Shown here: one piece after another, positions 49,774-58,385 of the stretch
Position numbering within the stretch: the first letter of the stretch is position 1
Layout of the letters: each line of letters opens with the position of its first letter
Assembly: GCF_900111275.1 (NCBI RefSeq)
Contig: NZ_FOGR01000003.1
Coordinates: 667,487-731,486, forward strand
DNA from: Rhizobium sp. NFR03
GTDB lineage: Bacteria; Pseudomonadota; Alphaproteobacteria; Rhizobiales; Rhizobiaceae
Length of the DNA: 64,000 bases
Reading direction: 5' to 3'
The notes under the pieces: model-generated
Seen by the model: only the letters and a program-made list of their open reading frames with translations
Database searches by the model: none
What the model was told of the DNA's origin: nothing
Position numbers and translations under genes: made by a program

Positions 49774-51107
49774 GCAGGCGCTCCCGAGCGCGGCGCCTTT
49801 GGCGGGCCCTTGGGGGCGAGATCGAGACTGGTGATGTTGGTCGGTTCGACGGAGGCGGGCTCCGACGTCTCGGAAGGTGGCGCGACAGACTGACCGCGCA
49901 CGATCGCCTCGATATCGACGCCGCTCCGGGCAAGCGCCCGCTGCACCTCGATCGCGTCCAGAAGCTCGGCTGCGGTGATGCGCTGCGCGAACGGCATGGT
50001 CTCCTCCTGCCGCCGCAGCGCCGCATGCACGATGGACAGCATGAAGACGAGCACGGCGGGCAGCAGGTCGATCGAGATGGCGCCGGCCCAGCTCGGAATG
50101 AAATCCGACGCATAGCGCAGAACCGCCTCGGCCGACGAAAGCGGCACGAAGCGCCGATCCGCGACCGGCTCACGCGCAAGGATCTCGTCTGCCGCGGTCG
50201 ACAGCACCTTGGATTGGGCCGCGACGGAGGAGCGGATCGTTTCCATCACCCGGCCCTGCCGGTCGGCAAGATCAGGCGCATCGCCATCCGCTATGGGTGC
50301 GATGAAGCCGAGCGACAGGTCCTCCGCCGCGCGCTTGACGGAGGGTGCGATGGAGGTCTGCTGCAGCGAGGTGATGACGCCCGAAAGCGCCACGACTTCG
50401 GCCGAGAACTGGTCGGCGCGCGGGTCGATGGCGCCGGGGGCCGAGACCAGCGTTCGCATCGTTTCCAGATGCTTGCGGCCATCGTCGAAAAGGGTGGTGA
50501 CGCGCTCGCGCGAGGCGGTGATGCCGTTTTCAAGTTCCGTCAGCTGGGCTGCCATCTGCGACAGCAGCTGCACGACGCTCCCGGCACCCGTGGTGCCCGT
50601 CAGCGCGCCGGTTTCACGCTCCTGATCGGCCAGCCGCTGGAAGCGCTCCTGCGTCCGCTGGATGTCCGGCAGCAGGCTCTGTGCGGCCAGCGCATTCTGG
50701 TGCGCCTTGTCGAGATCGGCCGTATAGTCCTCCAGCGTCTCCGCCAGATGCTGCTCCAGCGCCGCCGAGCCGGCAAGGGCTGCCGCATTCAGCCAGCTCG
50801 ACATGGCGATGATCATCGCACAGCCGAGCGCCATGACGCCGATCATCGCGCCGCGCCCGGCCCGGCCGGTGACATGCGGATAGAACCGCGCCATGTAGCT
50901 CCAGAACGCATAGATCGCGACGGAGACGGCGCTGGAGTAGATCAGCGCAGCGAAGAACACGGCGGTCGCCGAGCCATCGAGGATCGAGCGGACGCCGAGA
51001 TAGGTATAGACGCCGGAGGCCAGCGCCAGCACGGCCAACGCGAAACGCGTCATGGTTTCGACGGCCTCGATGCCGTCCTGCAATCGATGCGAAGCGCCAA
51101 GCGCCAT
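49770..51107 (-). CDS. Polytopic membrane protein with long extracytoplasmic helical domain
   Basis: 445 residues. Membrane helices at about 20-38, 48-70 and 86-104, then a long helical, coiled-coil-like region (114-310: AALEQHLAETLEDYTADLDKAHQ, IQRTQERFQRLADQE), a fourth helix near 338-363 and a cytoplasmic Pro/Ala/Ser-rich tail. The topology puts the helical domain in the periplasm. Its stop overlaps the start of the ClpP-like gene, so the two are co-translated and are likely partners. I recognise no family; it is probably restricted to Rhizobiales. Confidence 0.8.
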   Translation of the reverse strand: MALGASHRLQDGIEAVETMTRFALAVLALASGVYTYLGVRSILDGSATAVFFAALIYSSAVSVAIYAFWSYMARFYPHVTGRAGRGAMIGVMALGCAMIIAMSSWLNAAALAGSAALEQHLAETLEDYTADLDKAHQNALAAQSLLPDIQRTQERFQRLADQERETGALTGTTGAGSVVQLLSQMAAQLTELENGITASRERVTTLFDDGRKHLETMRTLVSAPGAIDPRADQFSAEVVALSGVITSLQQTSIAPSVKRAAEDLSLGFIAPIADGDAPDLADRQGRVMETIRSSVAAQSKVLSTAADEILAREPVADRRFVPLSSAEAVLRYASDFIPSWAGAISIDLLPAVLVFMLSIVHAALRRQEETMPFAQRITAAELLDAIEVQRALARSGVDIEAIVRGQSVAPPSETSEPASVEPTNITSLDLAPKGPPKAPRSGAPA

Positions 51108-51286
51108 GGAGGATTCCCTTGGGTTTGGAAAGTCTTAACAGGGACTTAAGAAACGGGCGAAATGAAGGCCAGAAGAGCGGCGTTCCGGGGGTTCGCAGTG
51201 GCATCCGCCGTCCGATGACGCAGTCGTGAAGGACACCCGGGAGAAAACCATTTCGCAAGGGACCGTGAATTTAGCGGTGACGCCGG

Positions 51287-51315
51287 TTGCCTCGCGTGGT
51301 CGGGGTGCCTATGTT
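51287..51315 (+). promoter_or_regulatory. Promoter of the superoxide dismutase gene
   Basis: TTGCCT (51287-51292), 17 bases, TATGTT (51310-51315), about 49 bases before the ATG. Both boxes are moderate to good matches to the sigma-70 consensus. Confidence 0.5.
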
Positions 51316-51363
51316 CCCCTGACGATTTCGTGAATGAATTCCGATGCCAAGAGGAGAACCGCC

Positions 51364-51963
51364 ATGGCTTTCGAACTTCCCCCGCTTCCCTATGACTACG
51401 ATGCGCTTGCACCCTTCATGTCGCGCGAGACGCTGGAATATCATCACGACAAGCACCATCAGGCCTATGTGACGGCCGGCAACAAGCTCGCGGAAGAAGC
51501 CGGCCTTGCCGACCTCTCGCTCGAAGAGATCGTCAAGAAGTCCTACGGCACCAACCAGCCGCTCTTCAACAATGCCGGCCAGCACTACAACCACCTTCAC
51601 TTCTGGAAGTGGATGAAGAAGGGCGGCGGCGGCACCTCGCTGCCGGGCAAGCTCGACGCGGCCATCAAGTCCGACCTCGGCGGCTATGACAAGTTCAGGG
51701 CCGACTTCATCGCGGCCGGCGTCGGCCAGTTCGGCTCGGGCTGGGCCTGGCTCGCCGTCAAGGACGGCAAGCTGCAGATCGCCAAGACCCCGAACGGCGA
51801 AAACCCGCTGGTTCATGGCGCGACCCCGGTTCTTGGCGTCGACGTGTGGGAACACTCCTACTACATCGACTACCGCAATGCGCGTCCGAAGTACCTCGAA
51901 GCCTTCATCGACAACCTGATCAACTGGGACTACGTCCTGGAGCTTTACGAAAAGGCAGCCTGA
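51364..51963 (+). CDS. sodB: Iron/manganese superoxide dismutase
   Basis: 199 residues. Removes superoxide in the cytoplasm. Metal ligands: His in LEYHHDKHH, His in HYNHLHFWKW, Asp and His in VDVWEHSYYIDY. GGFGSGWAWL and the WKWM segment are typical of the Fe/Mn family; the metal cannot be decided surely, although the GQFGSGWAWL Gln supports the iron type. ATG 51364 follows AGGAG. It ends in a strong terminator. Confidence 0.95.
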   Translation: MAFELPPLPYDYDALAPFMSRETLEYHHDKHHQAYVTAGNKLAEEAGLADLSLEEIVKKSYGTNQPLFNNAGQHYNHLHFWKWMKKGGGGTSLPGKLDAAIKSDLGGYDKFRADFIAAGVGQFGSGWAWLAVKDGKLQIAKTPNGENPLVHGATPVLGVDVWEHSYYIDYRNARPKYLEAFIDNLINWDYVLELYEKAA

Positions 51964-51981
51964 TCAGGCTTGGGTTTCATG

Positions 51982-52013
51982 AAAAGCGGGGCTCTCGGGT
52001 CCCGCTTTTTTTT
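51982..52013 (+). terminator. Rho-independent terminator of sodB
   Basis: AAAAGCGGG (51982-51990) pairs with CCCGCTTTT (52001-52009), loop GCTCTCGGGT, followed by further T residues, 19 bases after the stop. Confidence 0.88.
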
Positions 52014-52073
52014 CGTCCTTTTCATGCCCTGGCGCTATGTTGCAGCGCCGGACACAGGTTTTCCGAACCCGTC

Positions 52074-52913
52074 CTAAACCGGGTCGGTAACCTTTACGAC
52101 AGGTACTGCATCCAGCTTGGCCTTCGTTTCTCCGCCAAGAGCTTGCGGGGCGGGATGATCGCCGTGGAGACGGCGGATTTCGTCGGCGACGAGGGCCTGA
52201 AGACGCCAGAGGTTGCGGTCGTGGATACCGACGGCTTCGAGGTGAAGGACGGTGTTGTAGAGATATTCGGCGCAGGAGCCGACATGACCGCAGGCGCGGG
52301 CGAGGATCCGGGCGACCTCTTCCAGCGGCAGGCGGGATACAGCGTCATGGCCGGTCGATCCCAGCCAGAAACCCAGCACGTTGACCGGGCCTTCCGGCGT
52401 GCGGACCGGCATCCAGCGGACGGTGGAAATGGTTTCGCGGGAGGAGAGTTCACGGCGCAACAGGCGCTCGATCTGGGCGATGCGATCGCCCTCCTCAAGC
52501 CGGTAGATGACGCCGTCGCAGCGCCCGCCCGGCTCCAGCGCCATCATCAGCCCGGGCGCCTCCCGCGAGCCGCGCCAGCGGTCGATCTTCAGCGAGAAGG
52601 CACGATGCCAGCCATAGGCTGTGGCCCGGCGACTTTCGACAGAACAGAATTCCGGTTTCCAGATCAGCGAGCCATAAGCGAAGACCCAGAGCGGCGCGCC
52701 GCCTGACTGCGCATCGAGCTTCAGCGCCAGCGCCCGATAATCCTCGTCCTCCATCGGCGTGAACCGCGGATTAAGCCCCGGATCGGCCTCCTCCCGGTAG
52801 CAGAGCGCCACCAGCTCCGGCGTGAGCGACATCCGCCGCTGTTTTGCGCGCGGCGATGCGGGAGATGATGCGGACGGAATTTCGGACATGGAAGCACGTT
52901 TCCTTGCGGACAT
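52074..52913 (-). CDS. ChaC-type gamma-glutamylcyclotransferase
   Basis: 279 residues. Cleaves glutathione or gamma-glutamyl amino acids to 5-oxoproline. The family signature VFAYGSLIWKPEF (YGSL) and the catalytic Glu in the VGFWLGSTG region later in the fold are present; the WHRAFSLKIDRWRGSREAPG block is specific to ChaC. The N-terminal 30 residues are variable. ATG 52913 follows CAGGAGGAGG, an excellent ribosome binding site. It converges on sodB's terminator. Confidence 0.9.
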   Translation of the reverse strand: MSARKRASMSEIPSASSPASPRAKQRRMSLTPELVALCYREEADPGLNPRFTPMEDEDYRALALKLDAQSGGAPLWVFAYGSLIWKPEFCSVESRRATAYGWHRAFSLKIDRWRGSREAPGLMMALEPGGRCDGVIYRLEEGDRIAQIERLLRRELSSRETISTVRWMPVRTPEGPVNVLGFWLGSTGHDAVSRLPLEEVARILARACGHVGSCAEYLYNTVLHLEAVGIHDRNLWRLQALVADEIRRLHGDHPAPQALGGETKAKLDAVPVVKVTDPV

Positions 52914-53059
52914 CGAAACCTCCTCCTGATGGTATCGGAGGGCGAAGCGGGTCGTCTGTCAAGACGGCGGGGAGAAGCAGCATCGATGATGCGCCGTTTT
53001 TGCCACCGCGCAGGATCACGGCGGGCGATGTCTTTACCTAATGTCTCGTGTGGCGGCTC

Positions 53060-53998
53060 TCAAGACGTTGCCGCTCGCTCCGGCAATGCGCCTTCGAGAG
53101 GGTCGATGCGGGCCACCAGAAAATCGATGAAGGCGCGGATGCGGGCGGCAAGGTGCTCGTGGCTGGCGAAGACGGCGTGGATGGTCTCGCTGTCGGCCGG
53201 GCGGTGCGCCTGCAACAGCGGCACGAGGCGGCCGGCATCGACATCCGGCTGGATGTGGAAAGCGCCGATGCGGCCGATGCCGACGCCATCGAGGCAGAGC
53301 CGCCGCATGATGAAGCCGGCATTGACGAGAACCGCTGGCTCGAACGGTCGCTGGATGGTCGCACCTGTTGCGGGATCGAGAAACGGCCATTCGGTGCGAA
53401 TACCGGGAATATTGAAGCCGAGGCAGGCGTGCCGCGCCAGATCGGCCGGCACCTGCGGCGTGCCATGGCGGGCGAGATAGGCGGGCGAGGCGACGAGAAG
53501 GCGGTGGCTGTCGAGCAGTTTTCGCGCCTTCAGCGAGGAATCCCGCAGCGCCCCGGAGGACCGGATGGCGATATCCGTGCGGTCCCCGACCAGATCGACC
53601 ACGTCGTCGCTCAGCGACAGATCGATCAGGACATGGGGATAGAGGCTGCGGAACTCGCCGATGAGCGGCAGGATGAAACGCTCGGCAAAGGCCATGAGCG
53701 CGCTGACCCGCAAGACACCGCGCGGCACGGCCTGCGTGCCGCTGGCGATGAGGCGTTCGGTTTCGTTGATATCGGCAAGGATTGTGCGGGCCCGTGCCAG
53801 ATAAAGCTCTCCCTCGGGCGTCGGCTGCAATGTTCGCGTGGTGCGCACCAGGAGCCGCGTTCCCAGCCGGTCCTCCAGCCGGGCGACGAGCTTGCTGACG
53901 GCGGACGGCGACAGGCCGAGCCGACGACCTGCCGCGGAAAAGCCGCCTCCATCCACCGCCGCCACGAAGACGTCCATCTCTCCCGCGCGGTTGTCCAT
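53060..53998 (-). CDS. LysR-type transcriptional regulator
   Basis: 312 residues. Winged helix-turn-helix at 1-60 (FVAAVDGGGFSAAGRRLGLSPSAVSKLVARLE, read in parts) and an effector domain starting near 90 (VLRVSALMAFAERFILPLI). It is divergent from the MFS gene (148 bases between them) and probably regulates it and the aldo-keto reductase gene that follows; the dyad at 54031-54052 is a candidate site. The inducer is unknown. Confidence 0.93.
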   Translation of the reverse strand: MDNRAGEMDVFVAAVDGGGFSAAGRRLGLSPSAVSKLVARLEDRLGTRLLVRTTRTLQPTPEGELYLARARTILADINETERLIASGTQAVPRGVLRVSALMAFAERFILPLIGEFRSLYPHVLIDLSLSDDVVDLVGDRTDIAIRSSGALRDSSLKARKLLDSHRLLVASPAYLARHGTPQVPADLARHACLGFNIPGIRTEWPFLDPATGATIQRPFEPAVLVNAGFIMRRLCLDGVGIGRIGAFHIQPDVDAGRLVPLLQAHRPADSETIHAVFASHEHLAARIRAFIDFLVARIDPLEGALPERAATS

Positions 53999-54030
53999 GT
54001 CTGGTCCTTCATGAATTCAAGTCACAGGTG

Positions 54031-54052
54031 ATTATCCAATACAGCGGATTAT
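54031..54052. promoter_or_regulatory. Candidate LysR-type binding dyad
   Basis: ATTATCC (54031-54037), eight bases, GGATTAT (54046-54052), one mismatch from perfect dyad symmetry. It lies between the divergent LysR and MFS genes, the normal place for a T-N11-A type LysR box. Confidence 0.45.
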
Positions 54053-54145
54053 CGCACAAGCGGGCTCCGCATATATCTCGGTCATCCCTTGCGGCTGGAC
54101 TTCGGACCCCCGCCGCGTCCCCTCGGAACCTCATGGAGGCTCGCT

Positions 54146-55330
54146 ATGCCCCTTGCCCTTCTCGCCTTGACAATTGCCGCTTATGCCATCGGAACCACGG
54201 AATTCGTCGTTGTCGGCCTGCTGCCGACGGTCGCTCGCGATCTCGACATCACGCTGCCGATGGCCGGCATCATCGTCTCGATCTATGCGCTCGGCGTCAC
54301 CTTCGGCGCCCCCATCCTCACCGCCCTGACCGGGCGCATCGCCCGCAAACCCCTGCTGCTCGGGCTGATGGCGCTGTTCATCATCGGCAACACGCTGGCG
54401 GCCCTGTCGCCCGGCTACGGCCTTCTCCTCGTCGCGCGGGTCCTCTCGGCCTTTGCGCATGGTGTGTTCTTCTCCGTCGGCGCGACCATTGCGGCCGGGC
54501 TGGTGCCGGAAAACCGGCGGGCCTCGGCTATCGCCATGATGTTCATGGGCCTCACCGTCGCCATCGTCACCGGCGTTCCGCTCGGCACGCTGATCGGACA
54601 GACATTTGGCTGGCGCGCCACGTTTGCGGCTGTCGCCGGTCTCGGTGCCGTTGCGCTGGGCGCCATCGCGCTCCTGCTGCCGGCCAACCTGCCCGCCAGC
54701 CCGCCGGCCCGGATCATGGATCAGGTCAAGGTTCTCGGCAGCGGCCGCCTGCTTCTCGTCTTCGGCATGACGGCGCTCGGCTATGGCGGCACCTTCGTGA
54801 CCTTCACCTATCTCGCACCGCTCTTGGAAGAGGTGACCGGCCTTTCCGCTTCCGCCGTCAGCCTCGTCCTTGTGCTTTATGGCCTCGCGATTGCCGCAGG
54901 AAACCTTGCCGGCGGACGCCTGGCCAACAGCAATCCAGTGAAGGCCCTCGCCTTTCTCTTCGCGGCCCAGTCGCTGGTTCTGCTTCTGCTCACCTTCACG
55001 GCCAGCGCCACCATTCCCGCACTCGTGACGCTGACCGCACTCGGCTTTCTCTCCTTCGCCACGGTGCCCGGCCTTCAGCTCTACGTGGTGGAACTGGCCC
55101 GTCAGCATCGCCCGGCCGCCGTCGATGTCGCCTCGGCGCTCAACATCGCCGCCTTCAACCTCGGCATCGCCGCCGGCGCCTGGATCGGCGGTCTCACGGT
55201 CGCCTCCTCGCTCGGCCTCGGCGCCACGCCCTGGGTCGGCGCGCTGATGGTGCTCGGCGCGCTGGGACTGACGGTGCTGAGCGGATCTCTCGATGCTCGG
55301 GAGAAGAAGGTCGAGGCCGTGCGCGCATGA
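54146..55330 (+). CDS. MFS transporter, sugar/drug efflux type (DHA1)
   Basis: 394 residues from ATG 54146 (GGAGG upstream), about twelve membrane helices. The DHA1 marks are TEFVVVGLLPTVARDL and the cytoplasmic-loop Arg-rich LTGRIARKPLLLG, then VGATIAAGLVPENRRASAIAMMFMG and VTGVPLGTLIGQ, the antiporter motif C region. This resembles AraJ/YdhP-type arabinose or drug efflux proteins; substrate unknown. It is the first gene of a probable operon with an aldo-keto reductase, 26 bases apart, under a divergent LysR regulator. Confidence 0.9.
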   Translation: MPLALLALTIAAYAIGTTEFVVVGLLPTVARDLDITLPMAGIIVSIYALGVTFGAPILTALTGRIARKPLLLGLMALFIIGNTLAALSPGYGLLLVARVLSAFAHGVFFSVGATIAAGLVPENRRASAIAMMFMGLTVAIVTGVPLGTLIGQTFGWRATFAAVAGLGAVALGAIALLLPANLPASPPARIMDQVKVLGSGRLLLVFGMTALGYGGTFVTFTYLAPLLEEVTGLSASAVSLVLVLYGLAIAAGNLAGGRLANSNPVKALAFLFAAQSLVLLLLTFTASATIPALVTLTALGFLSFATVPGLQLYVVELARQHRPAAVDVASALNIAAFNLGIAAGAWIGGLTVASSLGLGATPWVGALMVLGALGLTVLSGSLDAREKKVEAVRA

Positions 55331-55356
55331 CATCCCCATCTGAAAGGACACCCTCC

Positions 55357-56394
55357 ATGGACCATCGCACACTCGGCCGATCCGGCCTGAAAGTTCCTGC
55401 CTTAAGCTTCGGCGCCGGCACCTTCGGCGGCTCCGGCCCTCTGTTCGGCGCCTGGGGCACGGCGGACGAAACCGAAGCACGGCGAATGGTGGATATTTCC
55501 ATCGACGCCGGGGTCACGCTGTTCGACACGGCAGACGTCTACTCGAACGGAGCATCCGAAACGGTCCTCGGCGCCGCCATCAAGGGGCGCCGCGACAAGG
55601 TGCTGATCTCGACCAAGGCCGGGCTGCCGATGGGGGACGGTGCCAACGATGCGGGGACATCCCGCAGCCGGCTGGTCCAGAGCGTCGAGTCGGCCTTGCA
55701 GCGGCTCGGAACCGACGTGATCGACATTTTCCAATTGCATGCCTTCGACGCCGCGACGCCGGTCGAGGAGGTTCTGGCCACGCTCGACATGCTCGTGCGG
55801 GCGGGCAAGGTGCGCTATGTCGGCATCTCGAACTTTGCCGGCTGGCAGATCATGAAATCGCTCGCTGTGGCCGAGAAGCACGGCTGGCCGCGCTACGTCG
55901 CAAACCAGGTCTACTACTCCCTCATCGGTCGCGACTATGAGTGGGATCTGATGCCGCTCGGCAAGGATCAGGGGCTGGGCGCGCTCGTCTGGAGCCCGCT
56001 CGGCTGGGGTCGTCTGACGGGCAGGATCGGTCGCGACAGGCCGATACCGGAGACGAGCCGCCTGCATGCCACGGCCGGCTTCGGTCCGCCGGTCGAGGAC
56101 GCGCATCTCTATCGCGTCATCGATGCGCTGGAGGCTGTGGCGAAGGAGACGGAGAAGACCGTGCCGCAGGTCGCGATCAACTGGCTGCTGCAACGCCCGA
56201 CGGTCGCATCCGTCATCATCGGCGCCCGCAACGAAGCACAACTCCGCGACAATCTCGGCGCCATCGGCTGGCAGTTGAGCACGGACCAGATCCGCTCGCT
56301 GGATGCGGCAAGCACGGTGACGGCACCCTATCCGCATTTCCCCTATCGCCGACAGGAAGGCTTTGCGCGGCTGGATCCGCCCCTGACCGGCTGA
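55357..56394 (+). CDS. Aldo-keto reductase
   Basis: 345 residues. Motifs of the AKR family: LGRSGLKVPALSFGAGTFGG, ISIDAGVTLFDTADVYSNGASE with catalytic Asp and Tyr, the Lys in LISTKAG, FQLHAFDAATP with His, RYVGISNFAGWQI and IGARNEAQLRDNL, which binds the phosphate of NADPH. It reduces aldehydes or ketones. It follows the MFS gene closely; both could remove the same toxic carbonyl compound. The C-terminal half has AINWLLQRPTVASVIIGA as in YakC/YajO-type enzymes. Confidence 0.92.
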   Translation: MDHRTLGRSGLKVPALSFGAGTFGGSGPLFGAWGTADETEARRMVDISIDAGVTLFDTADVYSNGASETVLGAAIKGRRDKVLISTKAGLPMGDGANDAGTSRSRLVQSVESALQRLGTDVIDIFQLHAFDAATPVEEVLATLDMLVRAGKVRYVGISNFAGWQIMKSLAVAEKHGWPRYVANQVYYSLIGRDYEWDLMPLGKDQGLGALVWSPLGWGRLTGRIGRDRPIPETSRLHATAGFGPPVEDAHLYRVIDALEAVAKETEKTVPQVAINWLLQRPTVASVIIGARNEAQLRDNLGAIGWQLSTDQIRSLDAASTVTAPYPHFPYRRQEGFARLDPPLTG

Positions 56395-56702
56395 TACGGT
56401 TTCCGGTTCATCACTGCCAGGTTCTGGTGTCTGCAACCGTTCGCCCTCTCCGCCGTCATGCTCGGGCTTGTCCCGGGCAGGGGCTGGCGTCACGGCGCCC
56501 GCATGGGTGAGCTTTACGGGAACCTTCCGCACTCGGTCCCATTACCTTTCTCTCCGGACGCCGTACATTCCAGCCGCCCGGGAAACCCAGCGCGGAGAAT
56601 CCCTTGGCCGGATTTCAGCATCCTCTTGTAGAGGATCAGCGCAGCCCCCTTCCCCGCCCGGCCGCAGATCGGCCGAGCGATTTCGACACAGGAGATATGC
56701 TT
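56395..56702. other. Gap between the two aldo-keto reductase genes
   Basis: 308 bases. It holds the half repeat at 56454-56479 (listed separately) and, just before 56703, the AGGAG ribosome binding site of the next gene. A divergent frame here is only a shadow. No terminator is obvious, so read-through from the first gene is possible. Confidence 0.45.
56454..56479. repeat. Dispersed GTCATGCTCGGG palindrome, half copy
   Basis: CGTCATGCTCGGGCTTGTCC followed by CGGGCA: the left half of the repeat found in full at 24394-24480 and 57583-57669. The right arm is missing, so it is probably a truncated remnant. Confidence 0.65.
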
Positions 56703-57539
56703 ATGAACATCGTCAAAGCCAATGGCGCCGAGATCCCCGCACTCGGTTTCGGAACCTTCCGCATGCCGGGACCGGAGGTTCTGGAGATCGTGCCGAAAGC
56801 CATCCAGCTCGGCTTTCGCCATGTGGATACCGCACAGATCTACGGCAACGAGGCTGAGGTCGGCACGGCCATCCAGCAGTCGGGCGTCTCCCGCAACGAG
56901 ATCTTCCTGACGACGAAGGTCTGGCCGGAAAAATATGCCCGGTCGAGCTTTGCACAGTCGGTAGACGAGAGCTTGCAGAAGCTCAAGACCGACCATGTCG
57001 ACCTCCTGCTGCTGCACTGGCCACGCGGAAGCTCGGTGCCGCTCGAAGAGCAGATAGAGGGATTGAACGCCGCCGTGAAGGCCGGCAAGACGCGGCATAT
57101 CGGCATCAGCAACTTCAACACACAGGAGATGCGCGAGGCAAGCCGCCTGTCCGACGCGCCACTGGTGACCAACCAGATCGAGTATCATCCCTATATCGAC
57201 CAGTCGAAAGTGCTGCAGACGGCGCGCGACCTAGGCCAGTCGATCACCGCCTATTATGCCATGGCCGATGGCCGGGTGCCGAAAGAGCCCGTACTGAACG
57301 ACATCGGCAGCCACCACCGCAAGACCGCCGCACAGGTGGTGCTGCGCTGGCTGATCCAGCAGGACGGCGTCATCACGCTGTCGAAGACCTCGACGGAGGC
57401 GCGGCTGGCCGAGAACTTCGGCATTTTCGACTTCGAACTGTCGCTTGGGGAAATGCAGGCCATCCACGCGCTCGCCCGCCCCGACGGACGCATCGTCAAT
57501 CCGGGCCATCTGGCGCCGGAATGGGACGCTGCGGCGTGA
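56703..57539 (+). CDS. Aldo-keto reductase, 2,5-diketogluconate reductase-like
   Basis: 278 residues from ATG 56703; AGGAGATATGCTT precedes it (ATG 56697 is an unlikely alternative). AKR family marks: PALGFGTFRM, GFRHVDTAQIYGNEAEVG with catalytic Asp and Tyr, FLTTKVWPEK with Lys and LLLLHWPRG with His. The shorter length and AQVVLRWLIQQ, VITLSKTSTEAR phosphate-binding region put it in the DkgA/DkgB branch. It may reduce diketogluconate or methylglyoxal. Presumed link to the MFS/AKR genes upstream. Confidence 0.92.
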   Translation: MNIVKANGAEIPALGFGTFRMPGPEVLEIVPKAIQLGFRHVDTAQIYGNEAEVGTAIQQSGVSRNEIFLTTKVWPEKYARSSFAQSVDESLQKLKTDHVDLLLLHWPRGSSVPLEEQIEGLNAAVKAGKTRHIGISNFNTQEMREASRLSDAPLVTNQIEYHPYIDQSKVLQTARDLGQSITAYYAMADGRVPKEPVLNDIGSHHRKTAAQVVLRWLIQQDGVITLSKTSTEARLAENFGIFDFELSLGEMQAIHALARPDGRIVNPGHLAPEWDAAA

Positions 57540-57582
57540 GGTAAGGGTTCGCATCGATGGAGGGAGCCGCAACGCTCCCATT

Positions 57583-57669
57583 CGTCATGCTCGGGCCTGT
57601 CCCGAGCATCTGCAGGGTTTCGATTTTTGTGAGGTCAGCAGATCCTCGGGACAAGCCCGAGGATGACGG
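57583..57669. repeat. Dispersed GTCATGCTCGGG palindrome, long form, copy B
   Basis: Inverted repeat with CGTCATGCTCGGGCCTGTCC on the left and the near-inverse on the right, spacer TTTCGATTTTTGTGAGGTCA. Same structure as 24394-24480. It separates the second aldo-keto reductase gene from the convergent gene at 57709. Confidence 0.8.
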
Positions 57670-57708
57670 AAACTCGCATCGGCGGCTGCGGGATGACCCA
57701 CGAGGTCA

Positions 57709-58095
57709 TCAAACGAACTGGCGCAGGCCCGGAACCGAGTTGATCACCGCATCAACCGTTTCGTCGCCGGCGTGCTCGCGGGCGTAGGCGAGCGTTTCCT
57801 TGGCGAGACCGGTGATTTCGCCCATGGACAGGCCCTGGCCCATCAGCTGCTGGCCAAGTGCCATGACGCCGCCGCCGACGGCGCCCATCACCTTGCCGAG
57901 AAGGCCGGGCTTGGAGCTTTCGCCGTTGAAGCGGGCGACCAGATCGGGCGCGCCGGGCACGGCTTCGATCATGCGCGCAACAGGGCCGGCATCGGCTTCG
58001 CGCTGGAGGAAGCCCAACATCATGCCGATCGCCTTTTCCGCCTTGTCCGGCTCGATGCCGACATTATCGGATACGCGGGTGACCAGTTCGCTCAT
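57709..58095 (-). CDS. DUF2267/DUF2780-like small protein
   Basis: 128 residues from ATG 58095 (GGAGAAAAGC upstream). Mostly helical: ELVTRVSDNVGIEPDKAEKAIGMMLGFLQ, a Gly-rich GAVGGGVMALGQQLMGQG segment and a C-terminal LAYAREHAGDETVDAVINSVPGLRQF. The last part resembles the DUF2267 end, while the Gly/Met region is like DUF2780 proteins. The Gly-rich stretch may be a membrane-associated helix. No catalytic residues are visible. Function unknown. Confidence 0.6.
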   Translation of the reverse strand: MSELVTRVSDNVGIEPDKAEKAIGMMLGFLQREADAGPVARMIEAVPGAPDLVARFNGESSKPGLLGKVMGAVGGGVMALGQQLMGQGLSMGEITGLAKETLAYAREHAGDETVDAVINSVPGLRQFV

Positions 58096-58385
58096 GCTTT
58101 TCTCCTCGGCAAGCGCTCTAACGTTCACGTCAACGTAAAGGGATGGGAGAAGAAATCAAGCCGTCCCGGAGGGTTTTCAACGGCGCCCCGCGAAACTGCG
58201 CTGAATGGTAAATCGGTCGCCCGCCAACTGCAATGCCGGCGCTGATCGCAAAGCGCACGACAGGTGCCGAACGACGGGAAATCCGAAGCACGTTCAACGT
58301 CTGGAGGACGATCGGGCTGCGCATGTGCTTGTCTGCCTGCGGGCAACGTATAGTATCGCCGGCAAACAAGCGAATGGATACCCAC

